Positions 52,126 through 60,417 of a stretch of 64,000 nucleotides of DNA are shown in pieces (within the stretch, counting starts at the first letter, position 1; each line of letters opens with the position of its first letter). The stretch spans positions 19,190 through 83,189 of the forward strand of contig NZ_JAFBEP010000012.1 in assembly GCF_016908775.1 (NCBI RefSeq), written 5' to 3'. This DNA is from Defluviitalea raffinosedens. Lineage in GTDB: Bacteria > Bacillota > Clostridia > Lachnospirales > Defluviitaleaceae. Both the position numbers and the translations under genes were made by a program. The notes under the pieces were generated by a model. The model was not told the DNA's origin and ran no database searches. It saw nothing but the letters and a program-made list of their open reading frames with translations.

Positions 52126-52208
52126 AAGATACCATAAAGTAGTCCAAAACACAATAAAAATTTGAGCTCGCGTATTTTTATTGTGTTTTACGCAATTTAT
52201 GTTATAAT
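52126..52208. promoter_or_regulatory. Divergent promoters sharing a 16-bp inverted-repeat operator
   Basis: Arms at 52146-52161 and 52174-52189 are perfect 16-bp inverted copies (core ACACAATAAAAAT / ATTTTTATTGTGT) around a 12-nt spacer with GAGCTC. Each arm holds an outward TTGTGT -35. On the plus strand TTGTGT (52181-52186) is 16 bp from TATAAT (52203-52208), driving the ImmA gene. On the minus strand TTGTGT (52154-52149) is 17 bp from TATCTT (52131-52126), driving the HTH gene. One bound repressor would close both. Confidence 0.65.
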
Positions 52209-52263
52209 TTACATAAGGAAATATTTGGTCTAGAATGATGATATGTAATCAGGGAGGTACGGT

Positions 52264-54183
52264 ATGGCAAGTGTCAGCTCGTTCAGAGATGTTATTGCAA
52301 ACATGTATTATAATGAAATCTTTGACGAATTGTCCGAGTATATTGAGGACAACCCGGATAAGCTTGAATCCAATTCATACCATGTGCAATCACCGGATGA
52401 AGCAGCATTATCCGATTTTGACATCATAACGTTAGACATAACCGACTCGCCAGGTAACAGTATTTTATTTGACGTAATTGTTTCTGCCGAAGTTGAAATT
52501 GCAGAAACAGTACGAAGGAATCGCGAGACTGATGGTATAGAACAATGGTTCCGTATCTCCTGCAGAGCTGACCTTGATGACGGAATTCAGAATTTTCAAA
52601 TCAACTCTGTTTCAATATACAACAAGTACAGAGAAAGCAAATTAGGCCGACTGTCTGAGTATCTAGTGCCAATTATAGAAAAGGAACAGTTTGACGATGT
52701 TGCTACCGATTTTCTAAGTGAATTTTGCCCGGAAGCATTAAGTACTCCTATACCTATTCCGGTAGACGAAGTAGTGAAAAGAATGGGGCTTAAGGTTAAG
52801 GAAATCCAGTTAACAAAGCATTTCACTATATTCGGTCAAATAGTTTTTGGAGATTGTACGATAGAATATTACGACAGAAATGAAAGAGCATATAAGCCTT
52901 TGGAAGTTTCAAGAGGAACAATTCTCGTGGATCCTAATGTGTATTTCATGCGAAACATAGGGTGCATGAACAATACCATTATTCATGAGTGTGTTCACTG
53001 GTATAAGCATAGAAAATACCATGAGTTAGTTAAGACATATAACAGCGATGCTTTACTCATAAGCTGCAGAGTAAACGAAACAACTAAATACAAAAAGCAA
53101 TGGACGCCAGAAGACTGGATGGAATGGCATGCTAACGGAATAGCACCTCGCATCCTTATGCCTAAATCAATGACCATTAAAAAGATTGAGGAGCTAATTA
53201 AAAAGAATGAGCTCCTTTTTGGTACTCACGACAGGCTAAATATAATGGAAAATGTCGTGTATGAATTAGCTGACTTCTTCCAGGTGTCAAGGATAGCAGC
53301 CAAAATAAGGATGCTTGACCTTGGATATAAGGAAGTTGAAGGTGTATATACCTACGTAGATGACCATTTTATCAGCAATTATTCATTTAAGGCGGACTCA
53401 TTACATAAGAATCAAACATACAGTATTAGCCTAAGCGATTCCTTTTTTGAATACTATGCAAATCCTGAATTCGCAAAGATTATAGACAGCGGTAATTTTA
53501 TTTATGTTGACGGTCATTACGTTATTAACGACTCTAAATACATAAAAAGGTTAGAAAATGGAAGCATTGATCTTACAGACTATGCAAAACTGCATGTAGA
53601 TGAATGCTGTCTTCTGTTTGATTTAAAGCTAAATAAAGCCTCCAAAATGGACATTGTAGTATACCTCGATTCTATAATGTTCCGTAAAGCTACACCGGAT
53701 TATAACAGAGTGCCGACATTTAATCCGGACAAGCATAATATGGAAGTATTTAATCGTTCAGAAGAGCTAAAGAAATTTCACGAAGAACTCGTCGAAGAAA
53801 GTCAGCATTTGAGCCGTACAACCCAGACATTTTCCCAAGCGGTATATGGACATATCAAAAGAAAAGGTTACAATAAGGTTGTTTTTATAGAAAAGACTTT
53901 GCTTTCAGGAAAAACATATGACAGAATAAAAAACAACGAACTTAATAATCCAACTTTAGAAACTGTTGTTGCAATCTGCATCGGATTGGAGCTAAGCCCT
54001 ACATATAGTGAAGAGATATTAAGGCTTGCCGGCTATACTCTCAATAACACTCCACAGCAATTGGCGTATAAAAAGCTTATCCATTCGTATAGAGGGCATT
54101 CAATATATGAATGCAATGAAGTTTTGGAAGCCTTGGGACTTTCCCCTCTTTGTGCAAAGGCATATAAAGAAATGATAAGTTAA
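52264..54183 (+). CDS. Large ImmA/IrrE-family metallopeptidase with C-terminal HTH-like region
   Basis: A 639-residue protein, much longer than a phage ImmA (about 130-250). An N-terminal region of about 170 residues has no recognised fold. The zinc protease motif HECVH (His241, Glu242, His245) with downstream Glu-rich ligands (DWMEWHANGIAPRILMP) is the ImmA/IrrE core. Residues about 540-600 (VYGHIKRKGYNKVVFIEKTLLSGKTYDRIKN) look like an XRE-type helix-turn-helix. ImmA-type proteases cleave repressors to trigger induction or stress responses. The neighbouring HTH protein is a possible substrate. It is followed by two tandem terminators. Confidence 0.78.
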   Translation: MASVSSFRDVIANMYYNEIFDELSEYIEDNPDKLESNSYHVQSPDEAALSDFDIITLDITDSPGNSILFDVIVSAEVEIAETVRRNRETDGIEQWFRISCRADLDDGIQNFQINSVSIYNKYRESKLGRLSEYLVPIIEKEQFDDVATDFLSEFCPEALSTPIPIPVDEVVKRMGLKVKEIQLTKHFTIFGQIVFGDCTIEYYDRNERAYKPLEVSRGTILVDPNVYFMRNIGCMNNTIIHECVHWYKHRKYHELVKTYNSDALLISCRVNETTKYKKQWTPEDWMEWHANGIAPRILMPKSMTIKKIEELIKKNELLFGTHDRLNIMENVVYELADFFQVSRIAAKIRMLDLGYKEVEGVYTYVDDHFISNYSFKADSLHKNQTYSISLSDSFFEYYANPEFAKIIDSGNFIYVDGHYVINDSKYIKRLENGSIDLTDYAKLHVDECCLLFDLKLNKASKMDIVVYLDSIMFRKATPDYNRVPTFNPDKHNMEVFNRSEELKKFHEELVEESQHLSRTTQTFSQAVYGHIKRKGYNKVVFIEKTLLSGKTYDRIKNNELNNPTLETVVAICIGLELSPTYSEEILRLAGYTLNNTPQQLAYKKLIHSYRGHSIYECNEVLEALGLSPLCAKAYKEMIS

Positions 54184-54190
54184 AAAAATT

Positions 54191-54302
54191 GTTGGACTTC
54201 TGAAGTCCAACTTTTTATATTTTAAACCGGCTATTATAATGAGATTTTAAGCCATTATGCAAAAAAGGCGCAAAAACCTTACTGCATAATGGCTATTTTT
54301 TT
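54191..54302 (+). terminator. Two tandem terminators after the ImmA/IrrE gene
   Basis: First: GTTGGACTT / AAGTCCAAC (54191-54199, 54203-54211) with a CTG loop, then TTTTT. Second: AGCCATTATGCA / TGCATAATGGCT (54250-54261, 54283-54294), then ATTTTTTT. They insulate the regulator genes from the replication module. The remaining 104 bp to 54406 hold the GGAGG ribosome site and no clear promoter. Confidence 0.8.
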
Positions 54303-54406
54303 GCCAAAATCATGGACTTTAGATGTCCGGACAGGCTTTAACAATTCAAGTAGCATTAAGTCAGAGAGTTGGCCAACCCTCAAAATTGAAGGATGGAGGA
54401 TATAAG

Positions 54407-55914
54407 ATGCAAGACTCTATGAACAATGCAAAAACGCTGTCAATAATTTCAATGCCCATAAAGGGCAGACCATATAAGCATCAGATTCGTGCTTTCAATT
54501 TCATCTGTAGTCTATTTGGGCTTTTGAAGGGTGGTGGTGTTCCTGCCATTTCCGGATGGGGTGCAGCGCTCCTGATGGAAATGGGTTGACTAGCACCGGG
54601 AAAACTCTTGTCTCAATTGCCATTATAGGAGCATTGCTTGCTGCAGGAAGAATAAAACGTGTGCTGATTGTTGCGCCACTTTCCATTCTGGGAGTGTGGG
54701 AGGACGAATTTAAACAGTTCGCAGATTTCCCATATCAGCTTGTAGTCCTTAATGGCACGATTCAAAAGAAAATCCAACAGCTAAGATTTTTAACTGGCGA
54801 AGGTGTCCATGTGGTGGTAGTCAACTACGAATCTGCATGGAGAATGGAAAAGGAACTGGCTAATTGGCATCCTGACCTTATCATTGCTGATGAAGGACAT
54901 AAAATTAAAACTCATAACACTTCAGTTTCAAAGGCAATGCACCGGTTGGGCTTGCTTGCCCAGTATCGGCTCTTGCTAACAGGAACGGTTATAACCAACA
55001 AAGCCATAGATGTATTCAGTCAATATAAGTTTCTCGATTCACGCATCTTTGGAAACAGCTTCTATGCCTTCAGAAACCGTTATTTCAACATGGTCGGCTA
55101 TGGCAACCATACGCCAGTGCTGAAAAAATCAATGGAACAGGATTTAATGAAAAGGATTCACAGCATTGCATTCCGGGCGACCAAGGCGGAGTGCCTGGAT
55201 TTGCCGGAAACCACCGATATTATTCGCCATATTGAACTTGAGCCTGTCACTTTAAAGAAATATAAAGAGCTTGTAAAACAAAGCTATACTGAGCTGTCAG
55301 CAGGAGAAGTAACAGCTACAAACATACTGACACGCTTGCTTCGTCTTTCGCAATTAACCGGCGGATTCATCGGAAGCGATGACGGCGGGAAAATCGAGCA
55401 AGTTAGTGATGCCAAACTGAAAGCTCTTGAGGATATCCTTGAAAGCAGCATTCAAGAAGGGCATAAGCTGGTTGTCATAGCGAGGTTTATTCCTGAAATC
55501 CATGCCATATGCAGGATGCTGGAGAAGAAGGACATCGGCTATGCGTGTATTTATGGTGCAACTAAGGACCGCCAAGAGCAAATCCACCGGTTTCAATATG
55601 ATACTGACTGCATGGTGTTTGTAGGCCAGATTGCAACTGCTGGACTTGGTATTACACTAACCGCTGCAAGCACAATGGTATTTTACTCCCTTGATTACTC
55701 CATGTCGAATTTTGAGCAGACAAAAGCCCGCATCCATAGAGTTGGACAGAAGAACGGCTGCACATATATCTACCTTATCGCCAAGGGTACCGTAGACTCA
55801 AAAATTCTGACAGCTCTGCGCAATAAGGCAGATCTTGCAAAAATGCTAATAGACGACTACCGCAAAGGAACAAACCCCTTTGCTCCAGAAGGAGGTGAAA
55901 GCTATGAGCAATAA
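54407..55914 (+). pseudogene. SNF2-family helicase of a phage replication module, disrupted by an 8-nt insertion
   Basis: From ATG 54407 (GGAGG upstream) the frame encodes YKHQIRAFNFICSLFG and GWGAALLMEMG, then hits TGA. Removing 8 nt (TGACTAGC at 54587-54594, or TTGACTAG one base earlier) restores MEMGTGKTLVSIAI, the SNF2 Walker A. The downstream frame carries every other motif: IADEGH (motif II), LLTGT (III), IATAGLGITLTAAS (V) and QTKARIHRVGQ (VI). About 500 residues in all when repaired. By chance the downstream frame read through the insertion spells GLTSTGKT, which still fits GxxxxGKT, but it lacks a ribosome site. Such helicases usually open the replication block of Firmicute phages. 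Confidence 0.75.
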
Positions 55915-56320
55915 TGCGATGTTTGAACTTGCTGACCACCTTAAGGAGCTGCGCGAGGCAAAGAAGGCTGTTGAAGAGGAACTGAAAAGCATTAATGCGG
56001 AGATTGACGATGTTGAATACCGCCTGTCTGAGCTGATGATCAGCAGTGAGACGCAAAACTTCACAAGAGCAGGAACAATGTTCTGCCTTTCAACGACAAC
56101 AAGAGCCAGTGCTGCCGCAGGCATGAAGGAGGAACTGTTTGACGCACTACGCAGTAAAGGCTTTGGAGAACTCATCTATGAAACAGTCAATGCAAATTCC
56201 CTGTCAGCATTTGTTAAAGAACAGATTGCGGAGAATGGGGACGAGCTTCCGGACTGGCTGAAAGGCCTTGTGAATGTCTTCGAAAAGACAACAGTAACTG
56301 TGCGGAAAGCAGCAAGGTAA
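55904..56320 (+). CDS. Phage replication-module coiled-coil protein
   Basis: A 138-residue protein; ATG 55904 has GGAGGTGAAAGCT upstream and overlaps the helicase stop by 11 nt. The first 50 residues (LADHLKELREAKKAVEEELKSINAEI) form a coiled coil. The C-terminal half contains GFGELIYETVNANSLSAFVKEQI and LPDWLKGLVNVFEKT, a pattern I recall from hypothetical proteins placed between SNF2 helicase and DNA polymerase genes in Clostridia prophages. It may be a Gam- or Gp157-like DNA-protection protein, but no catalytic residues are evident. Confidence 0.65.
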   Translation: MSNNAMFELADHLKELREAKKAVEEELKSINAEIDDVEYRLSELMISSETQNFTRAGTMFCLSTTTRASAAAGMKEELFDALRSKGFGELIYETVNANSLSAFVKEQIAENGDELPDWLKGLVNVFEKTTVTVRKAAR

Positions 56321-56441
56321 ATAGCTTCAGAAAGCAATGCTCCAATATCAATGTTCAAGGAATAACTGTTCGAAGAACAATGCTTCAAAGAACAATGATA
56401 TAGATTACATTTCAAATTCATATTTACGGAGGTATAAAAGC
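56321..56441 (+). repeat. Short imperfect direct repeats between phage genes
   Basis: TTCGAAGAACAATG and TTCAAAGAACAATG lie about 17 bp apart, with a weaker TGTTCAAGGAATAA just before them. They sit in the 121-bp gap upstream of ATG 56442. Possible protein-binding or duplicated leader sequence; function unknown. Confidence 0.3.
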
Positions 56442-57194
56442 ATGAAAAACAATGAACTCGTAACTATTAACGAAAATACAGGTTTTCTTCAGCTCGCTGA
56501 TTTCAATCTTGACGAGGCAATGGCATCAGAACTTGACGGTCTTGACATGACTTTTGAACGCATAAAAATCCCGTCCGCAGGCAGCACAGTATTCGAAGTA
56601 CCCGGGGAAAATCCCGGAGAACCTGATACTGTCAAGGAATTCTCAGCGGTAATTCTTTATCATCATCCACTTTATGCATACTACAAGGACAAGTATACCG
56701 GAGGCAGTAACCCACCGGATTGCGGAAGCTTTGATGGTATAACCGGCGAAGGAGACCCCGGAGGAAGCTGTGCCAAATGCCCATATAATCAGTTCGGTTC
56801 GGGGGAAAACGGCAGCAAAGCTTGCAAGAACCGCCGCAGGATATATGTACTGCGTGAAGGGGAGATTTTCCCGTTGATACTCTCATTGCCAACAGGATCG
56901 TTGAAAGAGTTTTCCCGCTACATCAAAAGGCTGCTTTCTAAAGGTAAAAAATCGAACAGCGTAGTTACCCGCTTTTCATTGAAAAAGGCGACCAATTCAA
57001 GCGGTATCACCTATTCACAGGCTCAGTTTGCTGTAGATCGGGATCTGACCGCTGACGAATATGCGTTGATATCCAAGCTTTCCGAGCAGGTCAAAGCATT
57101 CAGTACCCGAGTCGGCCATGACACTGAACCTGCCGGTGAAGAGGTAATAAATGTAGACCCTGAATCAGGTGAAATTACTGAGCCGCTTAAGTGA
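56442..57194 (+). CDS. Phage replication-module protein with zinc-binding Cys cluster
   Basis: A 250-residue protein; ATG 56442 has GGAGG 9 nt upstream, and longer in-frame starts read through the repeat region. Residues near 95-130 hold four or more Cys (CGSFDG, SCAKCPYN, KACKNRRR), which could bind zinc. They are followed by RIYVLREGEIFPLILSLPTGSLKEF, a beta-rich stretch that suggests an OB-type single-strand DNA-binding fold. The acidic C-terminal tail (VINVDPESGEITEPLK) fits that idea. I do not know the family name. It lies just before the DNA polymerase. Confidence 0.65.
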   Translation: MKNNELVTINENTGFLQLADFNLDEAMASELDGLDMTFERIKIPSAGSTVFEVPGENPGEPDTVKEFSAVILYHHPLYAYYKDKYTGGSNPPDCGSFDGITGEGDPGGSCAKCPYNQFGSGENGSKACKNRRRIYVLREGEIFPLILSLPTGSLKEFSRYIKRLLSKGKKSNSVVTRFSLKKATNSSGITYSQAQFAVDRDLTADEYALISKLSEQVKAFSTRVGHDTEPAGEEVINVDPESGEITEPLK

Positions 57195-57200
57195 TCAAAG

Positions 57201-57236
57201 GCCCTATCGGAGAGTAACTTCCATCTCCGATAGGGC
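57201..57236 (+). promoter_or_regulatory. Strong hairpin before the DNA polymerase ribosome site
   Basis: GCCCTATCGGAGA at 57201-57213 and TCTCCGATAGGGC at 57224-57236 form a perfect 13-bp GC-rich stem with a 10-nt loop. No T-run follows and the GGAAAGGAG site of the polymerase begins 1 nt later. It is more likely a processing or translational control element than a terminator. Confidence 0.5.
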
Positions 57237-57251
57237 GGAAAGGAGAACCGC

Positions 57252-59174
57252 ATGGGATACAAATGTGTTTATATGCTGTCTGAAATAAAAGAGTATCTGA
57301 AAAACACTGTCCTATTTGCTTTCGATTTTGAAACCTCGCCTTGCGATAAATGGAGGAACGATAAAAGTGCAGCTCTGGATGCTCATAAAGCAGATATTAC
57401 AGGGATCAGTTTTTCAGTATCAGAAGGGACTGCTATATATGTCCCACTTAAACATCGTAGCGGGCGAAATGCAGAGAACCAGGCGGCAATATGGGATTAT
57501 CTGAAATTACTATTCGAATCAAAAGATGTAATAAAAGTTGCTCATAATCTGGCTTTTGAGTCTATGTTCCTTTACGCAAGAGGTATCGTCCTTCAAAAGC
57601 CTTGCTATGACACGATTGCAGCATCACAGCTTACATTAAAAAGCAAGTGGGAGTTCAGAAGTCTTGCTGATAGCGGACTTAAAACGCTTGCGCCTGCACT
57701 CTGCAAAGCAGAAATGACAGAATTCTCAACGGTTACTGAAGGTCGGTTTTTCGATGAATTGAACCCTCAGGATGAGAAGACTGTCCGCTACGCTTGTGCT
57801 GACAGCGACTACACTCTTCGCTTGTACCATGTTTTCAATCAGTGGTTTGATAGATTTTTACCCAAACACAGAACTATTGTGGAAGAGGTAGAATCGCCTA
57901 CATCAGTATATGTCGGGATAATGAAGTATAACGGCATATTGGTGGATAAGTCAGCCATGCTGAAGAAACAAGCGGAAGCCGCAGAAAAGATTGTCAGTAT
58001 CAGAAAAGAGATTGCCGGAATTATCGGCAATGTAGAGATTGGGGCAAATGCTTCAACTTCAGCATTTAAAAAATATCTTTTTGTGGATCTCGGTCTTCCG
58101 GTAATGAAAACGACCGCAAAACATCAGGAAGCTGCCGATGATGAAACCATGATCCTATTAAAAGGATGGTGTGAATCCAACAGGCCTGAACTTGCTCGCT
58201 TATTTGAACTGGTGCAGGAATACCGCAAGTGGGGAAAACTCAAATCCACCTATATAGACGGGTATCTTCGATTTATTGATGAGGATACCGGCAGGATTCA
58301 TCCGGACCTTATACCATTGGGGACAGAGACAGGCAGATTTGCGTCAAGAAACCCGAATATGCAGAATTGTCCGCAGAAAGACAATGACCCAATAGGCGTA
58401 CGGAAATTTATCATTGCACCGGAAGGAAAGGCTATTTTATCCCTTGACTTTTCACAGATAGAACTGCGCGTCGGAGCGTTTTATTGCAGGGACAAACGTA
58501 TGCTGGAAACCTATCGTACTGGCGGTGATATCCATGCTCAGACCACTTCTGTTATTTACCGCATTCCTTTTGAGGAGGCAGCAGACAAAAATGCTCCACA
58601 TTATAAAGAGCGCAGGACCATTGCAAAGAACTGCAATTTCGGTGTGTTCTATGGCCTGTTTCCTACTGGCTTACAGAGAACACTTAAATTTAAAGCTGGG
58701 CTGAACCCAACTTTGTCCGAATGTGAGACCATCATTCAAAACTTGAAATCCGGATACCCCGGTCTTGCCAAATGGCAGGATGAGGTTAAAAAGCGAGCTG
58801 CTGTAAGCTGCTATACAGAAACATGGCTGGGCAGGCGAAGATACCTGCTGGGAATTCGGTCATCAGATTGGGGCAAGAAGTCCTTTGCCGAGCGGTGCGC
58901 ATTAAATACACCTATTCAAGGTACAGCGGCAGATATTCTAAAGCTTGCCTGTGGGCGCATCATCAGTGGACTTCCCGAAAGGCTCTGGCTGAAACCTATA
59001 CTGCAGATACATGACGAGCTGGTTTTTGAATTACCGGAAGACAAGGCGGACGAAGCAGTTGTTTTTATAAAAGAGTGTATGGAAACACAACCCTTCCCTG
59101 AATTTGATGTACCTATTGTTGCAGAGGCCTCGCTAGGGAGAAATTTTGGAGAAATGAAAGAAATGGAGGATTGA
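57252..59174 (+). CDS. Phage-type family A DNA polymerase with 3'-5' exonuclease
   Basis: A 640-residue DNA polymerase I homologue without the 5' nuclease domain. The exonuclease motifs are FAFDFETSP (Asp25, Glu27), VAHNLAFES and YACADSDYT. The polymerase has motif A SLDFSQIELR (Asp399), motif B RTIAKNCNFGVFYG and motif C QIHDELVFE (Asp588). GTETGRFASRNPNMQN is the template-primer contact. The size matches prophage polymerases rather than host PolA (about 880). It probably replicates the mobile element with the primase-helicase downstream. AAAGGAGAACCGC precedes the ATG. Confidence 0.9.
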   Translation: MGYKCVYMLSEIKEYLKNTVLFAFDFETSPCDKWRNDKSAALDAHKADITGISFSVSEGTAIYVPLKHRSGRNAENQAAIWDYLKLLFESKDVIKVAHNLAFESMFLYARGIVLQKPCYDTIAASQLTLKSKWEFRSLADSGLKTLAPALCKAEMTEFSTVTEGRFFDELNPQDEKTVRYACADSDYTLRLYHVFNQWFDRFLPKHRTIVEEVESPTSVYVGIMKYNGILVDKSAMLKKQAEAAEKIVSIRKEIAGIIGNVEIGANASTSAFKKYLFVDLGLPVMKTTAKHQEAADDETMILLKGWCESNRPELARLFELVQEYRKWGKLKSTYIDGYLRFIDEDTGRIHPDLIPLGTETGRFASRNPNMQNCPQKDNDPIGVRKFIIAPEGKAILSLDFSQIELRVGAFYCRDKRMLETYRTGGDIHAQTTSVIYRIPFEEAADKNAPHYKERRTIAKNCNFGVFYGLFPTGLQRTLKFKAGLNPTLSECETIIQNLKSGYPGLAKWQDEVKKRAAVSCYTETWLGRRRYLLGIRSSDWGKKSFAERCALNTPIQGTAADILKLACGRIISGLPERLWLKPILQIHDELVFELPEDKADEAVVFIKECMETQPFPEFDVPIVAEASLGRNFGEMKEMED

Positions 59175-59178
59175 TGTT

Positions 59179-59976
59179 ATGAATAACTTACAGGTTTTTA
59201 AGAATACAGAATTTGGAGAACTTAAAGTACTCGTTATTGATGGAAAGGAATACTTCCCTGCGACAGATTGTGCGAGGATGCTGGGATATAGTAACCCACA
59301 TAAGGCAGTAATAGATCATTGCAAGTACCTAACAAAACGTGAGGTACCTCACCCGCAAAGTCCTGAAAGAACTATCAACATTAATTATATTCCCGAAGGT
59401 GATTTGTTCCGGTTGATAGTTAAATCAAAGCTTCCTGCTGCTGAACGCTTTGAAAGATGGGTCTTTGATGAAGTGCTGCCCACGATCAGAAAATATGGAG
59501 TTTATGCTACAGATAAAGTTATCGAAGAGATGATTTCTAATCCGGAGTATGGCATCAGGATTTTCTCTGAACTAAAGGCAGAACGCGACAGGCGGAAAGC
59601 TTTAGAAATAGAAAATGCAAAGAATAAACAGATTATCAGTGAGTTGAAGCCCAAAGCGAGCTATTATGATCTCATATTGCAAAATAAAAGCCTTGTGCCG
59701 ATCAGCAAGATTGCCAAGGATTACGGAATGTCTGGCCGCGCTTTCAATAAGCTGCTTCATGAGCTTGGAGTACAGTACAAAATGGGAAACTGCTGGCTTT
59801 TATATCAGGAGTACGCCAATCAAGGATACACGCAGTCCAAGACTCATGCTATTGATGCAGAAAGAAGCGTAATGCACACATATTGGACACAAAAAGGAAG
59901 GCTATTTATCTATGACCTTCTTAAAAACAAGAAAGGTATATTGCCTGTAATCGAACGTGAACAAAAAAGCGCATAG
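59179..59976 (+). CDS. Phage antirepressor (BRO-N / KilAC domains)
   Basis: A 265-residue protein. Residues about 10-105 are a BRO-N DNA-binding domain (VLVIDGKEYFPATDCARMLGY, FERWVFDEVLPTIRKYGVYA). Residues about 145-255 are the antirepressor C-terminal domain (SYYDLILQNKSLVPISKIAKDYGMSGRAFNKLLHELG). Such proteins block phage repressors or control early genes. It starts 4 nt after the polymerase stop, in the middle of the replication operon rather than beside the repressor, so it may be a replication-linked regulator. Confidence 0.85.
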   Translation: MNNLQVFKNTEFGELKVLVIDGKEYFPATDCARMLGYSNPHKAVIDHCKYLTKREVPHPQSPERTININYIPEGDLFRLIVKSKLPAAERFERWVFDEVLPTIRKYGVYATDKVIEEMISNPEYGIRIFSELKAERDRRKALEIENAKNKQIISELKPKASYYDLILQNKSLVPISKIAKDYGMSGRAFNKLLHELGVQYKMGNCWLLYQEYANQGYTQSKTHAIDAERSVMHTYWTQKGRLFIYDLLKNKKGILPVIEREQKSA

Positions 59977-59991
59977 GCAGGGGGTAATACC

Positions 59992-60417
59992 ATGAGTATC
60001 AGCAAGTTTAACGCGGAAGGATATTACGACCCCACACCTTATGAAGCATTGCTTAGGATTGAGCGAGAGGCCAGGAAAGCGCCTTACAGACCGATGGTAT
60101 TTATCTGCAGCCCATATGCTGGTGATATAGAACGTAATATCCGTAAGGCTCAGGGGTACTGCCGATTTGCAGTGAGCAGGAATTGCATACCTATTGCTCC
60201 GCACCTCTTGTTTCCGCAGTTTATGGACGACGATGATGAACAGATGCGAAATCTGGGATTGTTCTTTGGCATGGTATTGATGTCAAAGTGCTCAGAAGTG
60301 TGGGTATTTGGCAGAAAAATTACTAAAGGGATGTCCATTGAGATTGAAAAGGCAAAGCAGCGCAGCATTCCGATTCGGTATTTTAATGAACGATGCGAGG
60401 AGGTGCAGTGTAAATGA
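59992..60417 (+). CDS. DUF4406/DUF7768-like nucleoside deoxyribosyltransferase-fold protein
   Basis: A 141-residue protein. The region VFICSPYAGDIERNIRKAQG, followed by PIAPHLLFPQFMDDDDEQMR and CSEVWVFGRKITKGMSIEIEKA, is the Rossmann-like fold of DUF4406 and nucleoside 2-deoxyribosyltransferases, often found in phage replication blocks. It may act on nucleotides to help phage DNA synthesis or modification, but this is unproven. Its stop overlaps the start of the primase-helicase by 4 nt, so the two are coupled. AGGGGGTAATACC precedes the ATG. Confidence 0.75.
   Translation: MSISKFNAEGYYDPTPYEALLRIEREARKAPYRPMVFICSPYAGDIERNIRKAQGYCRFAVSRNCIPIAPHLLFPQFMDDDDEQMRNLGLFFGMVLMSKCSEVWVFGRKITKGMSIEIEKAKQRSIPIRYFNERCEEVQCK

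Noticed and set aside
56321..56441. N-terminal extension of the zinc-motif phage protein to 56337
   Set aside because: The extension would translate the short repeats into Asn/Ser/Lys-rich low-complexity sequence. ATG 56442 has a clear GGAGG.
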